64,000 nt of DNA from Chrysogorgia sp. JL179-B06 (Eukaryota > Cnidaria > Anthozoa > Scleralcyonacea > Chrysogorgiidae): the NCBI GenBank assembly GCA_035772405.1, contig JAYKKM010000178.1:124001-188000 (forward strand), given 5' to 3'. The stretch's first letter is position 1. The number at the start of each line of letters is the position of its first letter. The notes beneath the pieces were generated by a model, which worked only from the letters and a program-made list of their open reading frames with translations, was not told the origin of the DNA and made no database searches. Positions 1 to 10,601 of the stretch are shown here, piece by piece. The position numbers were made by a program, and so were the translations under genes.

Positions 1-260
1 GGAATGCTTCCAGGAATTGTGGACGTTTGTTGGCTCTTGTCATCCTTCCATCAACTGTTGCACAAAAGCGAACGACTTCCTCTCCAACACTGGTTTCGCG
101 ACCCATTTTTTGCGGCCTTTGGAAAACACCACCTTGTACCTCTTTTCCCTTTGTTTACTGCCATTGATGAACATGGCTTGCCAGTGTTGAAGTTGTGGTC
201 AATGACTGCCAATTGCAGGGTTCTGGTCACAATTCCATTTATTCCATAATTCAATTTATT
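1..260 (-). pseudogene. Broken transposon-derived coding fragment
   Basis: On the minus strand, coding-like sequence passes through three frames within 250 bases. It starts with RTLQLAVIDHNFNTGK, shifts to a Lys/Arg-rich stretch with KKWVAKPVLER, and then shifts again. Similar blocks occur, as I recall, near the C-termini of uncharacterised repetitive proteins in cnidarians and molluscs; this is memory and not a search. The frame changes show it is dead. It is cut by the window edge, so its extent and parent element are unknown. Confidence 0.35.
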
Positions 261-460
261 GATGGATCAATAACAGGTCGCCTAGACGCGTTTTCAAGGG
301 CAAGGTATCCTGTTCTAATAATCACCCTTACTAGATTCAAAAGTACGTCTTTTCAGACGAAAGTAATTTCTGAATACCGGTCGGGTTCATATCGAGGAAC
401 TATAACTTCGAAAAATCTTTGTTTCTCACTAACGTTCGCCTGCTTAATATAGAATGAGTA

Positions 461-1010
461 CAGCTATAACATTTAGTGGCAATTCTGGATGAAAACGAGA
501 AAGGTTTTCTTCGAAATTACCGAAAAAATAAAAGATGAGTTGGTTAATCGACTACCTTTTACCTTTTATAGACGACAAAGTTCAGGTGCAAAATGTGCCA
601 CAATCGTCACAATTGTGAGCATCAAACTAACAATTCGCTTCTCTAAAACAATGTAGCTTAACAATTTTCATAATACAACAATTTATGACTATAAAAATAT
701 AGTCATTTATACTTTAGAATGTCAAATTCTTAAACGTTCAAAACCACAAAGTAGGCACGATCGAATTATCACAAATCAGGTGAATAATACTTAACGACAG
801 CGAGAAAAAGGTAACGATATAAAGAAAGAACTCTGCAACACTGATGGCTTCCGATTACTGTTGGTTGAAACGTTCACCGAACTACTGACGGGCTCTTCAC
901 GCACGTTGGTTTGTGAAAGCAGACCTATACAGAACAATTAAAAAATCAGTTAGACGACAATGTCATATAACAAAACAAGACAGATCAAATCAAATCAAAC
1001 GAAGCCAAAA
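461..1010. other. AT-rich stretch, no gene seen
   Basis: I see no convincing ORF, splice pattern or RNA gene here. It leads into the minisatellite that starts at about 1011. Confidence 0.5.
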
Positions 1011-1186
1011 AATAAAACTAAACGAAGCTATTGTGCTCGTTAAAATCAAACTAAACGAAGTCATTGTGCTCGTTAAAACTTAAAATCAAACTAAACGAAG
1101 CCATTGTGCTCGTTAAAATCAAACTAAACGAAGCCATTGTGCTCGTTAAAATCTAACTAAACGAAGCCATTCTACTCGTTGAAAAC
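1011..1186. repeat. Minisatellite, ~33-bp unit, about 5 copies
   Basis: A unit containing CTAAACGAAGCCATTGTGCT recurs about five times with a few substitutions and one short insertion. The copies are head to tail with no unique spacers, so it is a tandem minisatellite. Confidence 0.85.
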
Positions 1187-1681
1187 AAATACATTTCCGA
1201 CTAATTTGTACTGTCTGAAGAAAATTCAATTGTACTGTATAATCCGGCAGAATAGGACAAGGGGTTCGCATGAAGGTATATAGTTTTATTTACATTGGTT
1301 TTGTGGTGTTCTTGCACCAAATAACACACTTCCAACAACTGTCAGTTGCGCAGGCGCGGGGAATTTGATCATTTAGATTTATCCAAAACCGCATCAAAAA
1401 CAGTGAATTTGGCTGAGATGAAGCCTATAGTTGTCAATAATGAGATGCCAATACGTGTAGAAATAATATTGTATCATCACTTACAAATGAACTTGACATT
1501 ACGAAATAGTTATAAACAAATACAAGAATAAATTGTTCTGAATAGGCAACAGAACTGGTTTACAAGTAAACCTCCCATATATTTAACATCCAAGAAAATG
1601 AGTTTTTGTAGGTTTCCGGCTGCAATTTCAAAACAAAATCAGTTGTCTTCAATAATCCTCTTCCTCAACGTTTGAGGCTTT

Positions 1682-1985
1682 GTTTTGGGAAACTCTGGTT
1701 TGTTCATTACAACATGTCAGCACATCTCTTACAATGATAAAACATTGTACATGCCAATCTGCCACTCTTATAACCACAGCCCTTGGACTTGCACGGACTC
1801 TCCGCATTGACTTTAATCGTGATCTTCCTCATCATCAGAGATTCGTTTTGAGTAACTCTGGTTTGTTCGTTACAATATACAGCACTACCTTGACATTGAA
1901 AAAACATTGCACATGCCAATCTGCCTCTGTTACAGCCACAGCCCTTGCATGGACTCTCCGAAGAACAAGAACACCTGATGAGCTT
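1682..1985. repeat. Tandem duplication of a Cys-rich coding segment
   Basis: Two direct copies of about 120-130 bp (starting near 1682 and 1847) share AACTCTGGTTTGTTC and ACATGCCAATCTGCC. On the minus strand each encodes a Cys-rich motif ending in GRLAC(A/T)MF. It duplicates the tail of the FEN1-like gene. Confidence 0.7.
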
Positions 1986-2450
1986 GAGCATGTAATCTGG
2001 TGCTGGTGGAGTCGTAATAGGGAGAGTGACTGGCTGTATGGACTTAGTTCCCTCATCCCTAACCCAGCCATATATTCCGTGGGATCAAGGTCTGGCTGGT
2101 CCTGTAAGGCGTGTCTCCAGATGCAGCACTGGTAGTGTGCTCTTTTGACGTTTTCTTTGAAAGATTCTTTGGTGGGTGGCAGAGTGCACAGTTTTGGAGT
2201 ACCTGTTGCTCCTTTTCTGCCTGTCTTTGTTGTCCAAGCTTTAATTCTTTATTCAGTCATTGATGTTGCATCATGCATGTTGTAGCATACTGAAAGAATA
2301 GCTGTGGACTGGAGCAACACACCGTGAAAGTGAGCAGTCTTATTGCCGAGGAGACTCAAGCTGCATTTCACTCCTTGAAGAGTTTTCAACATCTTACCCT
2401 TTCCGATCCCGTGGAACAGGGGGACAGTGTCGCAACCTGTAAGAACATGG

Positions 2451-2495
2451 CAGACCTGGAAATAGTGGTGGATCCTGGGATCCTCGTTCCAAGAA
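2451..2495 (+). mobile_element. hAT-type MITE terminus (fragment)
   Basis: Begins CAGACCTGGAAATAGTGG and continues with GGATCC-rich sequence like the ends of the full MITEs at 8.4 and 8.9 kb. The rest of the element is missing. Confidence 0.5.
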
Positions 2496-2842
2496 AATAT
2501 TTTAGTTGTAAGAAAGTGTCATGGGCTGGCAAGTCACAACTCCCACTCCCAACTTAACTACTTAAGCCCCTGGCTTACAACACATGTGGCCTGTGGTCAC
2601 TGGGCAGTTCCGCAGTGGGCCTGTGGCTGTGTAGCAGTGTTGTAGGTTAGTCTGTTAGTGTGATAGTCTGTGTAGCTACACAAGTACACAACTGCCTAAA
2701 CTCTAAAGATAAAATATTATTCAATTCAATGAATTTTGCTACAGTGCTACTAGGAAATTGCTATGCAGCACAAGAAGAGAGGAAGAAAGTCATTGTTGAA
2801 GCAGAAAGTCATTGTTGAAGCTATGTTCTCCAGTCCATGCCC

Positions 2843-2885
2843 CAGACCTGGAAATAATTCCAACCTTTCTTGGATCCTACGCTAA
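2843..2885 (+). mobile_element. hAT-type MITE terminus (fragment)
   Basis: A second stray terminus, CAGACCTGGAAATAATTCC followed by a GGATCC stretch. It interrupts the FEN1-like copy A downstream of its HEEADT segment. Confidence 0.45.
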
Positions 2886-4979
2886 GGACCAAATAATTTC
2901 TTCAAAAACATGGTGGTCGCACTGTTTCACAGGACTAAAAGTCTAAAACAATCGTTATTAAAGCCATGCCTATATCGCTTGCGCTGTGACGATTGTGTCT
3001 GCTTCTTCGTGGTTTGTCTTGAGGTCTATTACTATGCATTCTGGAGAAATCTCCACAGGCACTTCATCTTGGCTAGTAATGACTAACTTGTGAGGATGAC
3101 CTCCCAGTACCTCCATGTCACCTTTAAAGTTCTCACAAATAATATGGATCAGTTGTTTCTTGTTTTCGAGATGTTTAGAATCTGGTTCTGAGGAGGGAGC
3201 GGTGATGATGCCTGTAATTGAAAGACCCCATAACCACCTGGACCTCGCGCCTTACGGGCTGAACACTTGGTGCTGTAGTCAACATACCTGTCAAAGACGA
3301 GGTATACCTGTACATCCCGCATCCTTTGGGCGTTTCTGTACAATCCCTTTGAAACCCTCTACATAGAGGGCAACTGTTGCTGGTCTTGTATCACTTGAAG
3401 CAGGCCAAGGTACTTGCCATAACAGTGCACAGCCATCAAGAACACTACAATCCATGGCTGTATGATGTCTTGTGGAGATCTCAACTCCCGTTTTGTTCTT
3501 GAGGTCAGCTTTTCCTTTACAGAGGCGCATCTCTCCTGGAATGGAAAATTAAAACAATGTAATTGTTAATAAAATATAGTGTGTCATGCAACGTGATGTT
3601 CCAAAATACAAGATAGATAGAATGAAATGCATATTATTCGGAAAAAAAATACCAGATAATTTTGAAAGACACAAACCTGATTCCTCAAAGAGTGCAGTCG
3701 GTATTGGTGAGAGTTCATAGGATAATACATATTTGATGTCAACCTCTCTTGTGCTTGCCTGGAGATCTACGACACAGGAATAGATCAGCTTGGTGTCATA
3801 GAGTACCTTTGGACCTAGAGGGATGCCTTTCTTGATCATTGCCATTGTTTTAACCTTCCGCTCTGACACAGTAGGAGGAAGATCCTCTTGGAATTTACAC
3901 AGCTGGGTTTCTGGAGTGCATTCTCAACATTTACTGAAACTAGTGCAAGTAAGCCGTTACCAAGCACTCTGAAGCTTCCTTTGGATAACTAGTCTGTCTT
4001 TTCTGTCTGCTGTAATGCGTCCCTTTGCCTCCTCTTTGTGTGTTGTTTGAGATTTATCTGCACAGTCCTCCCCTTAGGTAGGTCATGTCTTCCATCATCT
4101 GACTACAGATGTGTCGACTCAAGGTCTATATCTTCAGACCCTCAGGCTTGAGAGTAATCCCGACAATTCCTGCCTTCCCACGCCCATAGCTCATGAACAT
4201 TGACTCAATAAACATATCACTCTAGATGCCATTCCGGCCAGCCTTGTGTCTCGTGACGTGTTCTCTTAGGAAGTGAGACAGAACATCACTGGAGAGATTC
4301 TCTATTGTTCTAAGGTGGGTCAGACCAGAACTTGCAAATGGCGATGCCCTGCTGAGAAGAAATAAGGCATCATGGCCTTAACACACAATACATGTAGAGC
4401 CCAGTCTCCATCACGTTCCGCCCTCACATAGCAGTCAAGCCACAGCTTGCAGGTCTTATACTCTTGGCTGCCCTCTCTTCTAGTTCTTCCATGAGGTCGT
4501 CATAGAACTGTATATTGGCAATGACTGTAGCTAGAATCACATCCACAACAATTCGAAGGGACCTCGTGCACATGGGGAACTTTTTTCCAATCAACATTTT
4601 AACTACACTGGCAAAGCCTGAAGAAAGTATATCAGCAAGACCAGCGTCGGTCATGAGATTACCGACAGCTCCAATAAAGCTTGTTAGCAGATGCATTCCT
4701 CCTAGTGCAATGATAAAGTTTGGAGGAAACAATCGCCAATCAATTGTTTGTTTTTCACTATTTCCAATAAACCATGCGATGTGGATTATTGCATTTTCAG
4801 TAACTATATGCATATGGGCTCACAGCAGAAACTGGTTGGGGTCGTCGATTATGGGACACGCCGACACAGTTGTAAATCTGGCGAAAACTTCTGAAATAAA
4901 TATCCCATACTTTCATTATTTTCTCCCCCCTATTACTAGAAAGCTGTGTAGAGCAAATTCCCCACTACTGCCAGAGTGA

Positions 4980-7330
4980 CAGTTATAAAAACTATATACC
5001 CAATTGCAAGGTTTAAGCAAAAAAGCCATCTTTTCTGCCGGACTAGTATGAAGAAAATTCAAAATAAATTAATATTTAAATTGAGCTTTTTCGGAATTAA
5101 AATAATTTGTTTGCAACGTTTCTACAACTTCCAAATAAAGAATGCATTATATATTCTATTCATTTTAAGTTCGTTAAAATATTCGCGGCCGATGTTTCTG
5201 GGCAGTTACAACGGTGTAACTGCCCATAAACATCGCCCGCTCATGTTTTAACTACTACATAAACAGTTTTTTACGAAGGATGTGCACGTTCTCGTACTAT
5301 AATAGACACGTGCAGTTTATATTATGTATTTAGACTTGCTACTTCCAAAGCTATTTTCAGAATTGAAATCGGTTAAATATCGATCGAAATAACGTTCAAA
5401 ATCTACGTACGAAACGGCCTTTCGCAATTTTTATACACGGCATGCGAAGTCTGGGACTATGGGGAAAATCCCGGAGGGGGTTGGGACTCTTATATTTGTT
5501 CTTGTGACTCAATTAAGTAGACACACGCGTACGCGCTGTGTACCTATTTTTAACAATTCCCGATCTTCTAGAGATTAAAGTCACGTAAAATACAACATTT
5601 GTACTACATTTTTCTCTACAACAACAAATGAAAAACGATAAAAGGAGCTTGTAAACGAGAATTAACAATGACACTATTGCTTGCTCTAGAGCATTGGGGT
5701 ATAGCCATGCCCAAATATACAGTCACCAGATAAAAACAGGCATCGCGCAAAAGTACAGGCTTCCTGAGAAGGTGTCAGAGATTGATCTGCTTTGAACGAT
5801 AATACTTTGTTAGAGTATACTTTAAGGTGTCATATAGTCCGATTGCGTGTAAAAATATTACTGCGATAGATAACAATATCTATAGTGTTCTACAGGAAGA
5901 AATATTTTGAATGCGTTTGAGTAATCAAAACCAATAGCTGAAGTTATGCAATAAAGTTATGGATCTCTCCCAGTTTATTATTTGAATATATCGGCTTCAA
6001 TACAAAAATACTTAAATGATATTATGTAATTGGTTTGCCCACGGCTTCGCACAGGTTGAGAAATCATTCAGTATTCTAATCGGTGACTTTCGCTCGACAC
6101 TTAATTTGTTAGAATAAAGATTTTCCCCTCGCAAGCGAGGTCGCGAAGCGACCAGTTAATTCCAAATCTGTTTTCAGAATTGAAAACGGTTAAATATCGA
6201 TCGAGATAACGGTCAAAATCTACGTGCGATTTTTTATACACCTATTTTTAACAATTCCCGATCTTCTACAGATTAAAGTCAGGTGAAATACAACATTTGT
6301 GCTATATTTTGATCGAGATAACGTTCAAAATAATGCGACGAGCGGCCGCCTGATCCGACTAGTTTCTAAGTACAGTACATAAACCGTTTTTACGAAGGGT
6401 ATGCACGTTTTCGTAATATAATAAACATCGAGTAAATATTGGCCGAGATAACGTTCAAAATCTACGTACGACGAAAGCTTTTGCGATTTGTTACCACAGA
6501 CTACAAATACACGGCGTGCGCGGTCTGGGCCCTGAGGATCATGGTTGGGGGAAAAGAAATAAAAACAGTGATATACGAATACAAAATAAGAAAGGATAAA
6601 GCAACTATTTCGACGTTTAAGCTAATGTCGAGATAGTCACACGCTGTGTCAAGTCGCTTACTTAACTCTTCACTTCCACAAAATCGTTCGGCTTTTGCTA
6701 AAATATCATAACATCCTCTTTAACACGAAAATCGTTTAAGGCGGCAATGTAAGTGACGAACCAACATTATGCAAGTGCACATCTTCCCATGGGAAGATTC
6801 AAACTAGTTCAATCATGACATGATATATACAGTTAACAGTTTTTTACATACAGATATTGTAGAATACAGTCATGGTAATTATATATTATTATTAAAATAT
6901 TGTCAATTTACAGCTGACAAAGGTAAGTAGGCGTGACGTCAAAATAAAATAAAGACATGTTTATTTCCAAACGAATAAATTAAAATAAACGTTGTAAATT
7001 TTTTAAATGCGATAATAGTGTAACTAATTGGCGATAATGGTTATTTTGTAAGTTCATTTGTTTAGATTCGTATTTGTGTATTGTTTTCGATACGTATTGT
7101 TTTCCTTTGTCGCAAACAGGACGAGCAGGCTATTGCTGCTATACTTTATGAAAGCTAAGAGTAGGGAAAAGCGTAAGAGTCTCTAAAACGATGAAAATTT
7201 GGCGTCAGACTCATATATAAAATGTTTTTATTTGGAAGCAAAAAAAAACCAAAATGGTCGCCTCTACTCAAACAACTCTTTCTTTGCCATTAGGTTTGAT
7301 TTAAATGGAAAATTCAAGTTATTTCTGCTG
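4980..7330. repeat. Gene-free region with a thrice-repeated block
   Basis: No gene is visible. A block with ATATCGATCGA(A/G)ATAACG and TCAAAATCTACGT recurs near 5375, 6195 and 6440. A second block (ACATAAAC, TTTTTACGAAGG, TGCACGTT) recurs near 5260 and 6378. A third (ACAATTCCCGATCTTCTA) recurs near 5551 and 6250. These look like diverged copies of one unidentified repeat. The 65-residue reading at 6439 falls inside the repeat and is not counted as a gene. Confidence 0.55.
5190..5235. repeat. Perfect-loop hairpin, ~21-bp arms
   Basis: CGATGTTTCTGGGCAGTTAC is followed after a short loop by its reverse complement with one mismatch. This could be a tiny foldback element or a decayed MITE. Confidence 0.7.
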
Positions 7331-7566
7331 ATGGATGATCAAAATCAAAAGTACTCGCAGCACACCATCTTATAACCACGGCTGTATAATAGGTTGGCGT
7401 ATAATCCGAGGAAGGATGGAATTTATTTTGTATTTCTTCCTACCTAGGCCATCATTCGCGTGTCTTTCGCCCAGCGCGCCTCCTGCAGCGCTCGGCGCAA
7501 TCATCATCTCCATTGAGAACCGAGGCAAAAAGCTATACATCACCAAATACCTGACCATTATACAAC

Positions 7567-7830
7567 TTCGACATCACCACAAACTTGTATATACCTGACC
7601 AGTATGCAAGTTGGGCATGACACCACTAACTTGTACATACCTGACAAGTAGGCAAGTTGGACTTGACCACAAACTTGTATATACCTGACCAGTATGCAAG
7701 TTGGACATGTGTACAAACTTGTATATACCTGACCAGTATCCAAGTTGAACATGTACATAAACTTGTATATACTTGACCAGTAGCCAACTATCCAAGTTGG
7801 ACATGACCACAAACTTGTATATACTGGGGT
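7567..7830. repeat. Minisatellite, ~44-bp unit, about 6 copies
   Basis: Head-to-tail copies contain ACAAACTTGTATATACCTGA and CCAGTATGCAAGTTGGACAT. Readings without stops cross the array in two frames only because the unit is periodic. Confidence 0.9.
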
Positions 7831-7981
7831 CAGTTGTATAAAACTCTTAACTACGATTTAACAACCCATCGGGAAGTGAAATCGTAGTTAAGTTCAATCA
7901 CTTAGTTAGTTAAGAATAAAGGTGTATAGTTAACGCTAACTATAGTAAAAGTTAACTACCTTTCTATACAAACAGGCCCTG
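7830..7981. mobile_element. Short palindromic MITE-like element
   Basis: An inner inverted repeat CTTAACTACGATTT / AAATCGTAGTTAAG lies at 7844-7890. The outer ends (near TCAGTTGTATAAAAC and the reverse complement of TATACAAACAGGCCC) are loosely inverted. Boundaries are approximate and no target duplication is clear. Confidence 0.4.
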
Positions 7982-8235
7982 ATGATCGGCGCAGCCTGTA
8001 CATCATGACAACAAATGTTTCACGTTGGATGTATGTTCCCTTTTATCCGGTAATTAATAGTGAGAATTGCTACAAACCTGAATCTCGATCTTCAGCCATA
8101 TAATTATAATTGTCTCTACCAGGCATTACGTGAGTCAACTCCATTTCACTCTTCAATAAAGATTTAGAAAAAAAGAAGCATAAGATGTTAAATTTATATG
8201 TAACAAAAACATTCATTAATATTTTGAAAATTTAA

Positions 8236-8312
8236 CTGACTGCCCCAACCGGGAATCGAACCTAGTGCTCTAACCACTGAGCTACTGAGACACGCGGTCA
8301 GGACAGTCAGAT
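8236..8312 (-). repeat. tRNA-derived repeat (SINE-like head)
   Basis: On the minus strand a pol III A-box-like TAGCTCAGTGGTTAGAG is followed at once by a B box GGTTCGATTCCC. The anticodon arm between them is missing, so it cannot be a functional tRNA. Short inverted CTGACTG sequences flank it. Confidence 0.6.
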
Positions 8313-8374
8313 ATTTTCGGAGCCGTTTTTCCCCCAATCTCTACCGGGAGACACCGCATCTACACTTAGAGCTG

Positions 8375-8815
8375 CTGCAGACCTGGAAATAGTGTTCAAT
8401 GTTCCTCGGATCCTGAATGCTCCTCAAAAGTGTAACTTGACAGTGCATTACGCGTGCAACACAGTATATTTGACTATATTTATGTTATATTTATTATACT
8501 ATAAACATGGCTGCTTTCACTGACCAGTGTTATGACTTAGGCACATTCTTCTCGATTCGCACAAGTAAGCTTTCTGGGTAAATACTATTAAATACTAATA
8601 ATGAAATAATGACATTCTCAGAATATGGAACTGAATTATATCGGTTAAAAAATTTGTTAAGGGAATCTAATTAATTTGAAGAACACTTCACAATCTCAAA
8701 TGACATAAATATGATTGCTTAAAATTCTCCCATAAATTACGCGTGAAAATCTTTTTGCCAAGACAAATGTTCCTCAGAATCCGGGATCCTGAGATCCCAC
8801 TGTTTTCCAGGTCTG
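8375..8815. mobile_element. hAT-type MITE, copy A (440 bp)
   Basis: The ends are CAGACCTGGAAA...TTTCCAGGTCTG. The 8-bp sequence TAGAGCTG stands on both sides (8367-8374 and 8816-8823). An 8-bp duplication and CAG-starting inverted repeats are hAT hallmarks. The interior is AT-rich and holds a decayed coding-like stretch (FTDQCYDLG...) shared with copy B, perhaps the start of the parental transposase. Confidence 0.85.
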
Positions 8816-8924
8816 TAGAGCTGAGCCTCTTACTTCGAACGACTTCTATCTTTGACTGAGCTACTCACAACTCTTGCCCTAATTAACTCATAGAAATTGA
8901 GAGCGAACAATCTAATTGTTTTAG

Positions 8925-9428
8925 CAGACCTGGAAAAAAGTGGGATCTCAAGATCCCGGATCCTGATGAACATTTGTCTTGGCAAAAAATTGAGGAAAAT
9001 ATTCAATTTTTCACGCGTAATTTATGGGAGAATTTTCAGCAATCATATTTATGTCATTTGAGATTGTGAAGTATTCTTCAAATTAATTACATTCCCTTAA
9101 CAAATTTTTTAACCAACATAATTGAGTTCCATATTCTGAGAATGTCATTATTTCATTATTAGTATTTAAGTATTTACCCAGACAGCTTACTTGTGCGAAT
9201 CGAAAAGAATGTCGTGACATCCAGCTGGACAATGAGCCTAAGTCATAACACTGGTCAGTAAAAATCATCCATGTTTATAGTATAATAAATATAACATAAA
9301 TATAGTAAAATATACTTTGTTGCATGTAATGCACAGTCAAGTTTTCCATTGTTTTACACACTTTTGAGGAGCATTTGAAAAAGGCAAATTCAGGATCCGA
9401 GGAACATTGAACACTTTTTCCAGGTCTG
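8925..9428. mobile_element. hAT-type MITE, copy B (504 bp), inverted to copy A
   Basis: Same termini as copy A, in opposite orientation, with a perfect 8-bp duplication TGTTTTAG at 8917-8924 and 9429-9436. On its minus strand a 61-residue reading starts FTDQCYDLG-like and is more intact than in copy A. It is not counted as a gene. Confidence 0.9.
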
Positions 9429-9999
9429 TGTTTTAGTAATCTGTGTTGATGTGGTAATTGGCTAGCGGTAGTTAATTGGCGGTTATTTCCTCCCGAATAT
9501 GGTAAATAACTTCATGAATTCGATGTAGTGCTGCCATTTTTTTGTGATAACTCGTTTTCATATAGTTTATTGAATAATCTTTGATGCAACGTTTAATGTG
9601 AGAGATTTAATACAACAATATATTTTTTCTTACTTATTTTTCCCTTTACAATGTCTGCTCGATAAAAAAGACAGTTACGAGCGGCATGAATATGAAAACA
9701 AATGTTTGACTTGCTTGAGCACCACACGCGAGAGCCACGAACAGCCGCCACGCCATATCTAGTTACCAATCCCCGTTAAAATAACTATAGGGAGCCACCT
9801 TAATAAGATCCACAGTTGGCTAATGCTAGTTTACACGAGGTCTTAGAATAGATAATAAACTAAATAATATGAAAAATATAGATATCTAAAATATTACAAT
9901 TTCAATTACAATTAGACAGTGAGACCACGAATACACCCCCAAGTCCCACCCAAACAGCCTCCTCCCTAGCAACCCCCGGTTTATTAATTCAATATTAGA

Positions 10000-10500
10000 T
10001 TATATGAACCACTGAAGCCGCCCAAGAAGAGCAGATCTGAACAGGGACCCAGAGAATATATTCCTAGTCTTGCTGTCCAGATTATTCCAGATTTCAATGG
10101 CTCTTGTTCTAAACGCTCTGGCCAGGAATGTTTTTTTCTTAAAGTCAGGTCTTACTAACAATTTATCATTCCTACACTTTAATGACAATCTTGTGTCATG
10201 TCCGTGTAAAAGTTCAAGTGGATGGAGGTACATATGAATGGTAGTTGGTTCACCAGTATGTAATGCTTTATGTAAAATCATCAAGGTTCTTACCGCATAA
10301 ATCTTTGTCGGCTGATCGTTAACCATCCAATTTCAGTATGAAGGTCTATCCTAGATATTTCATTAACCTTATAGCCTAGAATCAATCTAGAAACTTTGTT
10401 CTGAAGTTTTTGCAAATAATTTAGAGAATCTCGATTTAGAGCAGATCCCCAAACAGTACAACAGTAGTTAAGTTTTGACAGTATAAGTGCTTCAGCAACC
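10000..10500 (-). pseudogene. LINE ORF2 C-terminal fragment
   Basis: Minus-strand reading starts LSKLNYCCTVWGSALNRDSL then YLQKLQNKVSRLILG, the conserved segment after the reverse transcriptase in jockey/CR1/RTE-type LINEs. After a frameshift near 10330 it continues for about 100 residues. No RT motifs remain and the 5' part is missing, so it is a 5'-truncated dead copy. Confidence 0.7.
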
Positions 10501-10601
10501 TGTTTTAAGACTTTTTTTGCATATAATTACTGAATCTATATACAACAAACCAAAGCCTTTGAACACAACTTTCCATATCTCACTTTATATACTAATACAA
10601 A

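Larger units (their letters stand above)
1682..4813 (-). pseudogene. Decayed FEN1/PIN-like element gene, copy A
   Basis: Minus-strand fragments in the expected order form one gene of the large invertebrate repeat family with a FEN1/PIN-like domain. The N-terminal block (4813-4424) has GGMHLLTSFIGAVGNLM. Central blocks follow at 3869-3660 (VLSYELSPIPTALFEESG) and 3530-3150 (a DGCALLW segment, then YLVFDRYVDYSTK). The acidic metal-site motif HEEADT lies at 3118-2970. A Cys-rich tail follows at 1990-1690. Gaps fit introns, but frameshifts and MITE ends (2451, 2843) show decay. The Cys-rich tail is tandemly duplicated with a period of about 165 bp. Family membership rests on motif recall; biochemical role is unknown. 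It is homologous to the copies at 34.9-37.3 and 50.5 kb. Confidence 0.65.

Noticed and set aside
1011..1186. Possible CRISPR-like array
   Set aside because: The units are head to tail without unique spacers, and the DNA is clearly animal.
4515..4979. 154-residue plus-strand reading
   Set aside because: It overlaps the minus-strand FEN1-like block, which has clear family motifs; the plus reading has none.
7558..7812. Two long minus-strand readings over the 44-bp array
   Set aside because: They are periodic products of a minisatellite, with no start context or domain.
7567..7830. Possible CRISPR-like array
   Set aside because: No spacers; an ordinary minisatellite with diverged copies.
8236..8312. 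tRNA gene on the minus strand
   Set aside because: The A and B boxes are present but the anticodon arm is missing.
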